Shown here piece by piece: positions 1 through 8,666 of a stretch of DNA of 64,000 bases. The stretch is from Bacteroidales bacterium UBA3843 (GTDB taxonomy: Bacteria; Bacteroidota; Bacteroidia; Bacteroidales; Paludibacteraceae). Location of the stretch: positions 40,422 through 104,421 of the forward strand of contig DGHR01000013.1 in assembly GCA_002392745.1 (NCBI GenBank), given 5' to 3'. A program made the translations under genes and the position numbers. Position 1 is the first letter of the stretch; each line of letters begins with the position of its first letter. The notes beneath the pieces were generated by a model that made no database searches, was not told where the DNA came from, and worked only from the letters and a program-made list of their open reading frames with translations.

Positions 1-1122
1 CACTTTGAAGTGATACTCCTGCTCGTTGCCCACCACATAAACCATCTTGTCGATTGGATAGTCGCGGAAACGCAGTTTGGCCGTTCCGATATCTTGTGTC
101 ATATAGACAGAGGTTCCATCCGAACGCAACAACAGCTTCTCGTCCAGTCCGTCTTTCGTCAAGTCGGCCCACACGGACCCATCTTCACGACGATAGAATT
201 GTCCGGAAGCCAGTCCTTTTTCCACTTCCGATTTGCCCTCCAGATAAGTATTCGACTCGTAATAAATCTTGTCGAACGAAACGCCCATTCGTTTGTAAGT
301 CTCGTCAAAACCGGCATACACCCAACCGTTCATTTTCTGCCAGAGAGCGCGTACTTCCGGGTCTCCGGCTTCCCATTTGCGGAGCATTTCCTGCGCTTCG
401 AGCATCAATGGGGCCTCGCGCTTAGCCGTCTCTTCATCTTTGCCGGCAGCCATCATTTCGGCTATCTGCGCCTTGTATTCCTTGTCGAAGCGTACGTAAT
501 AATCGCCGATGAGGTGATCTCCCTTCTTACCGGAAGACTCAGGCGTCTCTCCGTTGCCGTATTTCAGCCATGCAAGCATTGATTTACAGATGTGAATACC
601 ACGGTCGTTGACGATATTGGTTTTTATCACCTTCCATCCGTTGGCTTCCTGAATCTTGGCAATCGAGTATCCCAGCAGGTTATTCCGCACGTGGCCCAAA
701 TGGAGCGGTTTGTTGGTATTCGGCGAGGAATATTCCACCATCATCAGCATTTGGTCCGTTTCGCATTTACCATTCGGGCATTTAAAACGTCCATAGAAGT
801 CATCCGCATCAATGTCCTGCAACTGCTCCACCCAGAATGCGTCGGAAATAGTCAGATTGAGGAAGCCCTGGACGGCATTAAATTTATTTACGATTTGGCC
901 ATTTGCCATCTGGTTATTTAGCATCCATTCGCCTATCTCCGTAGCGATTTGCGCAGGTGCTTTACGTGCCATCTTAACAAAAGGGAACACCACCATTGTG
1001 ATGTTACCCTCGAACTCCGGCCGGGTTTTCTGTAATTGTATCTGTGCATCGGAAGCGTCAATATTGTACAAGTCTTTGACGGCAGCCTTTGCAAGGGTGG
1101 TTATTTGTTGTTCCAAACTCAT
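1..1122 (-). CDS. argS: Arginine--tRNA ligase, C-terminal part cut off by window edge
   Basis: Charges tRNA-Arg with arginine in the cytoplasm. The 374 visible codons run from an ATG at 1122 to the window edge with no stop, so roughly the N-terminal two thirds is present. The class I HIGH-type signature is HLGH at residues 141-144 within a typical ArgS context (SPNTNKPLHLGH), and VGNEQEYHF near the edge is also typical of ArgS. The gene starts 24 nt after the stop of the glycosyltransferase gene, so MBL hydrolase, glycosyltransferase and argS probably form one operon. Odd point: residues about 69-80 (NNQMANGQIVNK) are encoded by a short AAATCGT-type repeat also found in mazG; it sits in a loop before the conserved GFLNL segment. 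Confidence 0.95.
   Translation of the reverse strand, partial: MSLEQQITTLAKAAVKDLYNIDASDAQIQLQKTRPEFEGNITMVVFPFVKMARKAPAQIATEIGEWMLNNQMANGQIVNKFNAVQGFLNLTISDAFWVEQLQDIDADDFYGRFKCPNGKCETDQMLMMVEYSSPNTNKPLHLGHVRNNLLGYSIAKIQEANGWKVIKTNIVNDRGIHICKSMLAWLKYGNGETPESSGKKGDHLIGDYYVRFDKEYKAQIAEMMAAGKDEETAKREAPLMLEAQEMLRKWEAGDPEVRALWQKMNGWVYAGFDETYKRMGVSFDKIYYESNTYLEGKSEVEKGLASGQFYRREDGSVWADLTKDGLDEKLLLRSDGTSVYMTQDIGTAKLRFRDYPIDKMVYVVGNEQEYHFKV
882..919 (-). repeat. AAATCGT-family repeat translated within argS
   Basis: On the minus strand this stretch reads as AAATGGCC, AAATCGT, AAATAAATTT. The core 886-904 differs from the mazG copy (24677-24695) at one position. It encodes QMANGQIVNK in ArgS, next to NGQIVND in MazG. 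Two unrelated proteins sharing this DNA and peptide points to a dispersed repeat rather than common ancestry. Confidence 0.7.
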
Positions 1123-1146
1123 AAAAAATCAATACACTTGGGTCAT

Positions 1147-1881
1147 TTACAATTGGGGATATTTTCTGAACCATGAGGATACCTTGAGACGAATCACTCC
1201 GAGTAGAGCTTCAGAGAATATGCCTCCGCTCATTTTGCTGGTGCCCAATACGCGGTTGACAAAGACAATCGGCACTTCAATGATTTTCGCACCGCATTTG
1301 ACTGCAGTGAATTTCATCTCTATCTGGAAAGCATATCCCTTGAATCGGATTTTGTTCAGTTCGATAGTCTCCAGCGTGTGGCGTTTATAGCACACAAATC
1401 CGGCGGTAGTATCGTGGATATTGACTCCCAGCACAAAGCGAACGTACTTGCTGGCAAAATAACTCATCAACACGCGTCCCATAGGCCAATTGACCACATT
1501 CACTCCTGTGACATACCGGCTGCCGATGGCCAGATCTGCTCCTCCGTTCGCACAAGCATCGTAGAGCTTCATCAAATCCATCGGGTTGTGGCTGAAATCG
1601 GCATCCATCTCAAAGATATACTCCGCCTTGTGCTCGATGGCCCATTGGAAACCGGCGATATACGCGGTTCCCAGTCCTTGTTTCCCGGCGCGTTCAATCA
1701 GATGTACACGCCCCTGGAAACGGTCTTCCATCAGGCGTTTGACTATGGCGGCAGTGCCGTCCGGCGAACCGTCATCTATAACCAACACATCGAAGTCCAA
1801 CGGCAACTCCATCACCGCTGAAATAATAGCCTCAATGTTTTCCTTTTCGTTGTAGGTAGGGATAATTACTAATCGATCCAT
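1147..1881 (-). CDS. Polyprenol monophosphomannose synthase-like glycosyltransferase, family GT2
   Basis: A 244-residue GT-A fold glycosyltransferase of the dolichyl/polyprenyl-phosphate mannose synthase type. It would move a sugar from a nucleotide sugar to a lipid phosphate at the inner face of the cytoplasmic membrane. Visible motifs are PTYNE at residues 8-12, DDGSPDGT at 36-43 and the metal-binding MDADFSH at 92-98. No transmembrane helices are evident, so this is the short single-domain form. The ATG at 1881 lies inside the last codons of the upstream MBL-fold gene (13-nt overlap), which indicates translational coupling. argS follows 24 nt downstream. The sugar and lipid acceptor cannot be read from the sequence; polyprenyl-phosphate glucose or mannose transfer is equally possible. 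Confidence 0.85.
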   Translation of the reverse strand: MDRLVIIPTYNEKENIEAIISAVMELPLDFDVLVIDDGSPDGTAAIVKRLMEDRFQGRVHLIERAGKQGLGTAYIAGFQWAIEHKAEYIFEMDADFSHNPMDLMKLYDACANGGADLAIGSRYVTGVNVVNWPMGRVLMSYFASKYVRFVLGVNIHDTTAGFVCYKRHTLETIELNKIRFKGYAFQIEMKFTAVKCGAKIIEVPIVFVNRVLGTSKMSGGIFSEALLGVIRLKVSSWFRKYPQL

Positions 1882-2747
1882 TGTTCGTCTATTTCGTTCG
1901 CCTGCCCCGGGATTTCCTCCATTGGCAGTACATTATCGTTCAGTTGATACACCGGTCCTGCCACTGTCCGTTCCAGCGGACGGAGGAAGATGTCCTTTCC
2001 CGGCAATACATCTATCTTCTCCAAGTAGGATTTCACTGTATTAAAAGCGGCCTGCGGGTCATTGTTTTCCAACGAGAGATGACAGAGCCATATATTGCGC
2101 AATCCTTTGTGGTAATTGCGTTCGAGCACCTCTCCGCAAGTAGCATTACTCTGGTGTCCACGCGGACTGAGGATACGTTCTTTCAGATAGGTCGGATATG
2201 GTCCGTTGAGCAGCATATGTTCATCATGGTTCGCCTCAATGACCAAATGATTAGCCGTCCGCACATACGCTTCCATCTCAGGATTAACACTGCCGCAGTC
2301 AGTGATAATAACAAACCGTTGGCCCAAATAGTCAATCGAGTACCCCAGACAGTCCGTTGAGTCGTGCTCAATACCAAATGTATTGATCTTCATACCGAAC
2401 AATTCCCACTCCTGCCCTTTCTCAAAATACCGCCGGCTTGTTCTTAGTTTCTCTCTCACACCATAGTTGCGGTCAATACCCTCATGTATCAGTGCGGTGG
2501 TATATATCGGCAGGTGCACGCGTTCTCCCAATGTCCCTACGGCGCGAATATGATCCGCGTGGTCGTGCGTCACAAGCACTCCCATAATATTCTGGAAATC
2601 CAGTCCCATCTCGCGGAGACATTTTTGTATCTGGCGCGCAGAGATACCCGCGTCAATGAGAATTCCTCTCTGACGCGTTCCCAAATAGTAGCAGTTACCA
2701 CTACTACCGCTTGCAAAACACCTGAATATGAGTCCACTCTGGTCCAT
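1869..2747 (-). CDS. MBL-fold metal-dependent hydrolase, YycJ/WalJ-like
   Basis: A 292-residue metallo-beta-lactamase fold protein. The opening FRCFASGSSGNCYYLG and the metal-binding THDHADH at residues 60-66 match the YycJ/WalJ group, whose Gram-positive members act as exonuclease-like hydrolases tied to wall and DNA metabolism; the substrate here is unknown. The frame can be opened seven codons earlier with a TTG at 2768, but that TTG lies inside the -7 promoter element (2766-2773), so it cannot be in the transcript. The ATG at 2747 is therefore the start, giving a leader of only about 12 nt. It is the first gene of an operon with the glycosyltransferase and argS, and is divergent from the small membrane protein gene at 3012. 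Confidence 0.88.
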   Translation of the reverse strand: MDQSGLIFRCFASGSSGNCYYLGTRQRGILIDAGISARQIQKCLREMGLDFQNIMGVLVTHDHADHIRAVGTLGERVHLPIYTTALIHEGIDRNYGVREKLRTSRRYFEKGQEWELFGMKINTFGIEHDSTDCLGYSIDYLGQRFVIITDCGSVNPEMEAYVRTANHLVIEANHDEHMLLNGPYPTYLKERILSPRGHQSNATCGEVLERNYHKGLRNIWLCHLSLENNDPQAAFNTVKSYLEKIDVLPGKDIFLRPLERTVAGPVYQLNDNVLPMEEIPGQANEIDEQWID

Positions 2748-2765
2748 TCTAACAAAAAAATCGTA

Positions 2766-2797
2766 CAAAAGTACTGCTTTTTTTTGACATATGCAAA
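2766..2797 (-). promoter_or_regulatory. Bacteroidota promoter of the MBL hydrolase-glycosyltransferase-argS operon
   Basis: On the minus strand: TTTG at 2794-2797, 20 bp spacer, then TACTTTTG at 2766-2773. The spacer begins CATATGTC, an extension shared with several other promoters here. The transcription start is expected near 2760, about 12 nt before the ATG. Confidence 0.8.
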
Positions 2798-2925
2798 TAA
2801 AATCTCAGTTTTTTAGTTTGGAGGGCATTGCAAATGGTGTGCGGGCACTCATCACCGGATGTTCATTAAGGCTCTTGGGACCGAGAAGGATGCACAAACT
2901 CTAGTCGACAAAAAAAACGAAAATA

Positions 2926-2957
2926 TTTGCATATTTGCGATTTTTGTTGTACCTTTG
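2926..2957 (+). promoter_or_regulatory. Promoter of the small membrane protein-pepP operon
   Basis: TTTG at 2926-2929, 20 bp spacer, TACCTTTG at 2950-2957. The -7 box is the left arm of a perfect inverted repeat (ACCTTTGC 2951-2958, loop AAGC, GCAAAGGT 2963-2970) whose right arm would lie at the 5' end of the transcript. The pfp promoter has the same arrangement. Confidence 0.8.
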
Positions 2958-3011
2958 CAAGCGCAAAGGTCAAAGACTATACCTTTCATTAAAAAAAACG
3001 AATAAATTTAT

Positions 3012-3275
3012 ATGGAAGAATTAATCACATCGCTTCAGGACCTATTTATAGGTTTGTTTGCCGGTATGTCAGGGCTGGCAATCGGCATGATTGGACTTGC
3101 GATGGGTCTGCTGGTACTGCTGATAGCCTTTTTCATCCGCTTCTACATCGCCTACCGCATGGCCGTGAACAGGCATCGCGACCCACTGGGATGGGTGTTG
3201 CTTTCATTCTTCGTATCCCCCCTGATGACATGGATAATACTACTGATTGCCGGCGATGATACCAACCGGAATTAA
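3012..3275 (+). CDS. Small two-helix membrane protein, function unknown
   Basis: An 87-residue hydrophobic protein. A long apolar segment lies at about residues 10-45, rich in Gly, Leu, Ile and Met. A basic stretch (RMAVNRHRDPLGW) follows, then a second hydrophobic helix at about 60-80 and a short polar tail (DDTNRN). This pattern suggests two membrane spans with a cytoplasmic basic loop. The family is not recognised. It has its own strong promoter 55 nt upstream. The aminopeptidase ATG lies 13 nt after its stop, so the two genes are very likely cotranscribed. Clean boundaries, a promoter and good codon use support a real gene rather than a chance frame. Confidence 0.75.
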   Translation: MEELITSLQDLFIGLFAGMSGLAIGMIGLAMGLLVLLIAFFIRFYIAYRMAVNRHRDPLGWVLLSFFVSPLMTWIILLIAGDDTNRN

Positions 3276-3288
3276 AATTGCAAAAAAA

Positions 3289-5103
3289 ATGAAAACATTG
3301 GATAAATTAGCCGCATTGCGGCGCATGATGCGTGAGGCAGGTATTGAGGCATATGTAGTGCCCGGGAATGACCCTCACGCGAGTGAATATATGGCTTCGC
3401 ATTGGTGCGAAATGCAATGGATTAGCGGTTTTAACGGCGAGAGCGGGACGATGGTGATTACTACAAATCGCGCATTACTGTGGACCGACAGCCGTTACTA
3501 CCTGCAAGCCGGTATTGAACTGAAAGACAGTACAATAGAATTAATGCGCGAAAGCGATGTGGACTGTCCGTCGATTCGGGAATGGCTTATCACAAACGTG
3601 AAAAGCGGATTAGCAGTGGGTCTTAACCCCGAGATGTGGAGCGTGAACGAGTTTGCAGCAATCAGCAAACAGCTATGCGAAGCTGGGATAAGCGTAAAGA
3701 GTATTGACCTGATAAAAGACATCTGGACCGAAGGTCGTCCGGCTATACCGCAGGACAAACTCTACCCCTACTCTGCCGATTATGCCGGAGAGACAGTGGA
3801 ATCGAAACTTGCGCGAATGCGGCAAGTCCTGAACGGCAGATTGAAAAACGGGAATGGGAAATGGGCCTTGGTAATCAGTGCATTGGACGAGATAGCATGG
3901 CTGCTCAATATCCGCGGAAATGACGTAGAATACAACCCCGTGGTAATCAGTTATGTCGTACTCGAAGCAGACAAGTGTAGTCTGTTTGTAAATCAAGCCA
4001 AGATCGATGCGGCGGCACAAAACTACCTGGATTTCAACGACATACACGTTCAGCCATATGAAGCCGTCTTTGATTACATACGTAATCTGCAAGGCTCTGT
4101 CTTCTACGACGGCGCCAAGGTAAACGAGGCACTCTATGAAGCAATTTCCTCCGATGCGAAGGCCATTGATTTGCAATCGCCTATACTCGTTGACAAGGCG
4201 AAGAAAAACGCCGTAGAATTGGAAGGCGAACGGATTGCTATGCGGCAAGACGGTGCGGCGCTCACACGGTTTTTCAAATGGCTGGAGGAAGAAGCTTTCA
4301 CCGATGGAAAAAAACAGACCGAGTGGTCACTCATGGAGAAACTGCACGAGTTCCGCACCATGGGCGAGAACTTCGAGGAAGAGTCGTTCGGCACAATAGC
4401 CGGTTACCGTGGTAATGGCGCAATTGTCCATTATGCAGCGACCAAAGAGCGCTGTGCAGAGGTTAAACCCGAGGGAATGCTCCTATTGGATAGCGGAGGG
4501 CAATACTTGGACGGCACCACGGATATCACCCGCACCGTTTGGCTGGGAGGCCGCAAGCCCGAGCAGGCAAAACTGGACTACACCTATGTTCTAAAAGGGC
4601 ATATCGCATTGGCAACTGCACGTTTCCCACGCGGTACAAGAGGCAACCAACTCGATGCACTGGCAAAACAATATATGTGGCAGGCGGGTATTACCTTCGG
4701 TCACGGCACGGGACATGGTGTAGGCCATTTCCTCGGCTGCCACGAAGGCCCGCAGAACGTTCGCACCGACAACAACCCCACCCCATTGGAGGTAGGGCAT
4801 ATTGTCTCAGATGAACCGGGTATATACCGCACCGGCCAGTGGGGAATCCGCACGGAGAACTTGATTACCGTCATTCCCGCCAAGCAAACACGCGCCACTA
4901 CGACAGAAGACCAATGGCTGCAGTTTGAAACACTGACACTTTGTTTCTACGACACTTCACTCATCGAGATGTCCCTTATGAGCGAAGACGAAATAGACTG
5001 GCTGAATGCTTATCACGTACGTGTGTACAAAGAAATAGCCCCGCTGCTAAATGCAGACGAGGCTAAGTTCCTGGCGCGCAAGTGCGCGGCTATCGAGGTT
5101 TAA
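3289..5103 (+). CDS. pepP: Xaa-Pro aminopeptidase, M24B family, long three-domain form
   Basis: A 604-residue cytoplasmic metallopeptidase that removes an N-terminal residue preceding proline. Two creatinase-type N-terminal domains come first (about 1-310), then the pita-bread M24 domain and a short C-terminal domain, as in eukaryotic-type long aminopeptidase P. The five metal ligands can be followed: two Asp in LLDSGGQYLDGTTDITR (about 400-413), His in GTGHGVGH (about 472), Glu in SDEPGIY (about 508) and Glu in LQFETL (about 546). An earlier TTG at 3247 in the same frame lies inside the preceding gene, so the ATG at 3289 was chosen. Its last 4 nt overlap the convergent secreted protein gene at 5100. 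Confidence 0.93.
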   Translation: MKTLDKLAALRRMMREAGIEAYVVPGNDPHASEYMASHWCEMQWISGFNGESGTMVITTNRALLWTDSRYYLQAGIELKDSTIELMRESDVDCPSIREWLITNVKSGLAVGLNPEMWSVNEFAAISKQLCEAGISVKSIDLIKDIWTEGRPAIPQDKLYPYSADYAGETVESKLARMRQVLNGRLKNGNGKWALVISALDEIAWLLNIRGNDVEYNPVVISYVVLEADKCSLFVNQAKIDAAAQNYLDFNDIHVQPYEAVFDYIRNLQGSVFYDGAKVNEALYEAISSDAKAIDLQSPILVDKAKKNAVELEGERIAMRQDGAALTRFFKWLEEEAFTDGKKQTEWSLMEKLHEFRTMGENFEEESFGTIAGYRGNGAIVHYAATKERCAEVKPEGMLLLDSGGQYLDGTTDITRTVWLGGRKPEQAKLDYTYVLKGHIALATARFPRGTRGNQLDALAKQYMWQAGITFGHGTGHGVGHFLGCHEGPQNVRTDNNPTPLEVGHIVSDEPGIYRTGQWGIRTENLITVIPAKQTRATTTEDQWLQFETLTLCFYDTSLIEMSLMSEDEIDWLNAYHVRVYKEIAPLLNADEAKFLARKCAAIEV

Positions 5104-8100
5104 TCCTCCGTTTTTACTTTGACGCCTTGCAGGCTGTAAATCTGCCTGTTTTTGCGAATATACAACTGCCCGTTGCGGAAGAATTTCTCTGCGGCGGGCT
5201 GATTGTTTTCCAGATTATCAGTACCGGTAGTAATCCGTCCGAGAACTTGCAAGTTCAGCACATAGGCCGAGTCGCAGCCATTGACGGATGTATAAACAAC
5301 GGTCAGCGTGGTGTCTCCAGCAGGCAATAGACTCAGGTCAATATCCTGCCAGAATCCTTCATCGCCCTCGGTAATGGTTCTGGAGCTTTTCACTCGCATT
5401 GCCGGTAACATGTTCACTACCAGACTGACTACCGAGTCGCCACCATAAATATTTGCACCGGCAAGGATTACATCCTCCTTAGTGGAACGTTTGTATGTCT
5501 TACCATTATACTCCATAGTCTCTCCTGCGCACCCCCACAGTGTGTCGTTACCATACGTGATAATCATCGGGAGTACGTGCAGACGGAGCATATGGACAGA
5601 GTCACAACCATTAACTGAAGTATATTCTGCCGTGAACAAGGTGTCGCCTTCTACCAGATCTTTCAATTCAATACCCTGCCAATAATCGCGCATTCCAACG
5701 TGCAATTCTTTGTCTTCATATTTATTATAAACAGGATAAGTAGTGAGTGTCAAGCGAACAATTGAGTCACCACCTAAAACATTCTTCTCGTCAAGAAGCA
5801 CCTCTGCATAGCCGGCCTCATAATACCATTGGGCGGCAAACTCTACGGAGTCACCTTCGCAGAAAGTAGCTACATATTCGCCGTAGGTAGTAGGCCGAGG
5901 GATTATCGTAACAGTTTTTGCAACGGGTTCTGCCGCAAGATAAAAAGCATTGCCATCCTGGCGGGCTGAGATCGTTACCTCGCCAACAATACCCTGCACG
6001 ATAAGTACGTTGTTTTCTACGTACGCAATTGTACTGTCTGAGCTGACAAAATAGACATCCAGTTCCGAACCTGCCGATGCAGAAACAGGGTATGTCGAGT
6101 TGACATACAACTCAGGGATCTCTTGCACCCACTCGATTGACTGAGGATGTTGTTCGGTACGAACCGAAACAGTCACCTCTATTTCAGCGGAGGCATAGAT
6201 AGTCTCTCTCTCCGGTGCAAAAAGCACCTTGAACACTTGTTCACCTGCGGTCTCTGGAATAGAATCTGCATTCAGCCATGCGAATGTGCCGGGTACAGAT
6301 GCCTCGCCATTAGAGAGTACAGACTCGGAGAGCGGTTCTCCCAGCGCAATCCATGAAGCCGTAGGAGCCATGATAATCTCCACCGGTGTGTGCGAGAGGG
6401 TAATGGTTTTTGTGACAGCTGCCGCATCGTAGCGATCATCTCCGGCCTGATAAGCAGTAATGTCCACCGTTCCGGCAGAGAGAACTACCAATTGGTTATT
6501 CTCCACGTACGCAATAGCGCTGTCTGACGAGAGATAAACCACCTCTAAGCCACTCGTTGTCGTAGCTTCAAAAGCAGGGATCTCCTCGGTCGTCAATGCA
6601 GCCTCTGGCAACTCAAAACCTTGGATGGTTTGGTTGAGACCGGTTGTGAAGATATGAACCGGAATGCGGAGCGTAGAAGGATTCTCCTTATTGTCGGTAA
6701 TGACAATCGTATCTTTGAAATCTACATTCTTCTCGTGCGGTGTGAAGCTAATAGTGAATTCATCGTCTCCGAAATCGCCGCAGCCCTCTCCGATAGTATT
6801 CTGGCTGAGCGTGAACACACCTTGCGTCATAGAGAGGGTCATCAAATCGATATTGGAATGAGAGACGGTAATCTTCTTCGACCATGTAGTATTGAACTCT
6901 GCATTATCATCAATCTCTGTATAGTTTGCGCGAAGGAACTTAGCGTTGGTGACACGGATATTGGTGATAGTATGATCCGTACCTGTCTCTAACGTGCGGA
7001 TGCGCAGTTTGGTAGCGGATTCATTCAGCATAATATTACCGGATTGCGTATCGCTCGTTCCCACCACCTGATTATATACCTCGTGCCAATCCCAAAGACC
7101 GTCCTCATACATATACTGCTCAACAATAAGGGCCGAATATGAAGTGCCACCCCATGTACTGGTACTTTTCTCTCCGTGACGAGCCGTAAAGGTCAGCACA
7201 GCAGGGATGCCGGAGAGCTTATAATCCTGCTGTTTCTTACTGCCGTTCAGAGTTAAGGAGGATTGCACAAGCGCCATACCATTGCATTGCGAAGCAGGGT
7301 TACGTACGATGATGTAGTTGTTCTGCGAAACTGCCAGATACTCATGACCTTCTATCTCGCCGCCGGCCTGCGCAGCCGTGATATAAGTTTCGCCTTCACC
7401 TACCACCGTAAGCACATTTCCGGACACAGAGACTACGGAGTTATCCGCAGAAGTATAGGTCACAGGACCTCCGGAGGTAGCTGTTGCTGTGAGTTCCACA
7501 GAACCGCTGGTAGTCAGCAAGCCTAAGAAAGACTGATCCCAGACGATGGACTGTTTGAGCAACTCGGTTACGATAAAGAGTTTGGTATCACTCACCTCGT
7601 TATACTCCGCATCGCCGGCTTGGTGCGCCGTGATATTCACCGTTCCAACCGCCTTGGCCAAGAGAGCGGTATCCGCAATGACCTCAATCACTTCCGGTTT
7701 ATCGGAGGTGAAGGTAATACGATTACCACTGGTAGCCGTTGCAATAGATGCTATTGTCGCATCCGGGTACTGCTCCTCGGTGTTCATAGCAAAACCGGTA
7801 GCTACCAGATTTGCGTTCCAATCAATGGTCTGCGCACGTTTAGTCGTATTCGCAGAGACATGAATTGTCTTGGTATACGTACCATTGAAGATGGTAATAT
7901 CGCCTTCGTTAAGCCCTGTCTCGTCGGTATGCGTATAACTTACCGTCAGGGTCTGCGAACCATACGTATCTATACCGCCGAACGAAGTCGGAGTTACCGT
8001 GAAACGCGGGTTGTCGCAAGTGACGCTCAGCGGCGCAATATTGCACCAGTTAATGAGCGAAGTCTTGGTCACCTCGCCGGAGTTAATCACCGCTGCACCG

Positions 8101-8657
8101 AAATCAAGGGTAGCAGGTTCCGGATCCTCCACATACTTAAGCTCTGTAACCTTAATATTGGTATAGGAGTTAGAGAAGTTGCAGGAGTGGTGGAAACGAA
8201 TATGTCGCGTCGCTTTGGAGAGTTGGATATCGCCGGACGAATGGGTATCCATATTTGTTGCATCATCATCCGTCCAGATAGTCGTCCATGTGTTACCATC
8301 CGCGCTCTCTTCTATATAGAGCATATGGGTATTACCATGACCTCTTTTCGAATCATCAACTGTGCCTAAGATCCATTGCGCAAAACCACTCAATTGGTCG
8401 TAACTCAGCGTCGGGTTGCCGATATTCGCAACTACTTGATAAATATAAGCATAATTGAACGATAATTTGTCTGGCACACCTTGGAACGAGAGAGTCTCGT
8501 ATCTATCGGTCCAATCGGTAGTCGCATTTTTTTTACCGATGGTATAAGACACGTTGCTGATAGGCAGATGTGACTGCGCCCATACATTACCGTTCATGCC
8601 CATCGCTACGAGAGCGATGAGCAAGAGCGTAAAATGTTTTAAAAAATTTGTTTTCAT
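5100..8657 (-). CDS. Large secreted multi-domain protein with Ig-like repeats and a conserved C-terminal tail module
   Basis: An 1185-residue exported protein with a classical signal peptide (MKTNFLKHFTLLLIALVAMG, cleavage probably after VWA). Two related N-terminal segments (about 30-150 and 455-570) resemble discoidin-like or lectin-like surface domains. They are interleaved with Big2/MBG-like Ig repeats marked by ITAHQAGDAEYNE, ITAYQAGDDRYDA and ISARQDGNAFYLA. The last 250 residues hold repeats with GGDSIVxLxL and YTSVNGCDSxxxLxL, also present in the 834-residue neighbour. The tail has FFRNGQLYIRKNRQIYSLQG, a module shared with three other proteins here. It is last in a four-gene operon behind the TonB-dependent receptor, 9 nt from the preceding gene. 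No catalytic motif is visible; a surface binding or adhesion role is inference. Confidence 0.85.
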   Translation of the reverse strand: MKTNFLKHFTLLLIALVAMGMNGNVWAQSHLPISNVSYTIGKKNATTDWTDRYETLSFQGVPDKLSFNYAYIYQVVANIGNPTLSYDQLSGFAQWILGTVDDSKRGHGNTHMLYIEESADGNTWTTIWTDDDATNMDTHSSGDIQLSKATRHIRFHHSCNFSNSYTNIKVTELKYVEDPEPATLDFGAAVINSGEVTKTSLINWCNIAPLSVTCDNPRFTVTPTSFGGIDTYGSQTLTVSYTHTDETGLNEGDITIFNGTYTKTIHVSANTTKRAQTIDWNANLVATGFAMNTEEQYPDATIASIATATSGNRITFTSDKPEVIEVIADTALLAKAVGTVNITAHQAGDAEYNEVSDTKLFIVTELLKQSIVWDQSFLGLLTTSGSVELTATATSGGPVTYTSADNSVVSVSGNVLTVVGEGETYITAAQAGGEIEGHEYLAVSQNNYIIVRNPASQCNGMALVQSSLTLNGSKKQQDYKLSGIPAVLTFTARHGEKSTSTWGGTSYSALIVEQYMYEDGLWDWHEVYNQVVGTSDTQSGNIMLNESATKLRIRTLETGTDHTITNIRVTNAKFLRANYTEIDDNAEFNTTWSKKITVSHSNIDLMTLSMTQGVFTLSQNTIGEGCGDFGDDEFTISFTPHEKNVDFKDTIVITDNKENPSTLRIPVHIFTTGLNQTIQGFELPEAALTTEEIPAFEATTTSGLEVVYLSSDSAIAYVENNQLVVLSAGTVDITAYQAGDDRYDAAAVTKTITLSHTPVEIIMAPTASWIALGEPLSESVLSNGEASVPGTFAWLNADSIPETAGEQVFKVLFAPERETIYASAEIEVTVSVRTEQHPQSIEWVQEIPELYVNSTYPVSASAGSELDVYFVSSDSTIAYVENNVLIVQGIVGEVTISARQDGNAFYLAAEPVAKTVTIIPRPTTYGEYVATFCEGDSVEFAAQWYYEAGYAEVLLDEKNVLGGDSIVRLTLTTYPVYNKYEDKELHVGMRDYWQGIELKDLVEGDTLFTAEYTSVNGCDSVHMLRLHVLPMIITYGNDTLWGCAGETMEYNGKTYKRSTKEDVILAGANIYGGDSVVSLVVNMLPAMRVKSSRTITEGDEGFWQDIDLSLLPAGDTTLTVVYTSVNGCDSAYVLNLQVLGRITTGTDNLENNQPAAEKFFRNGQLYIRKNRQIYSLQGVKVKTED

Positions 8658-8666
8658 AAAAAAGAA

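Noticed and set aside
2748..2768. TTG start giving a seven-residue longer MBL hydrolase
   Set aside because: The TTG is part of the -7 promoter element.
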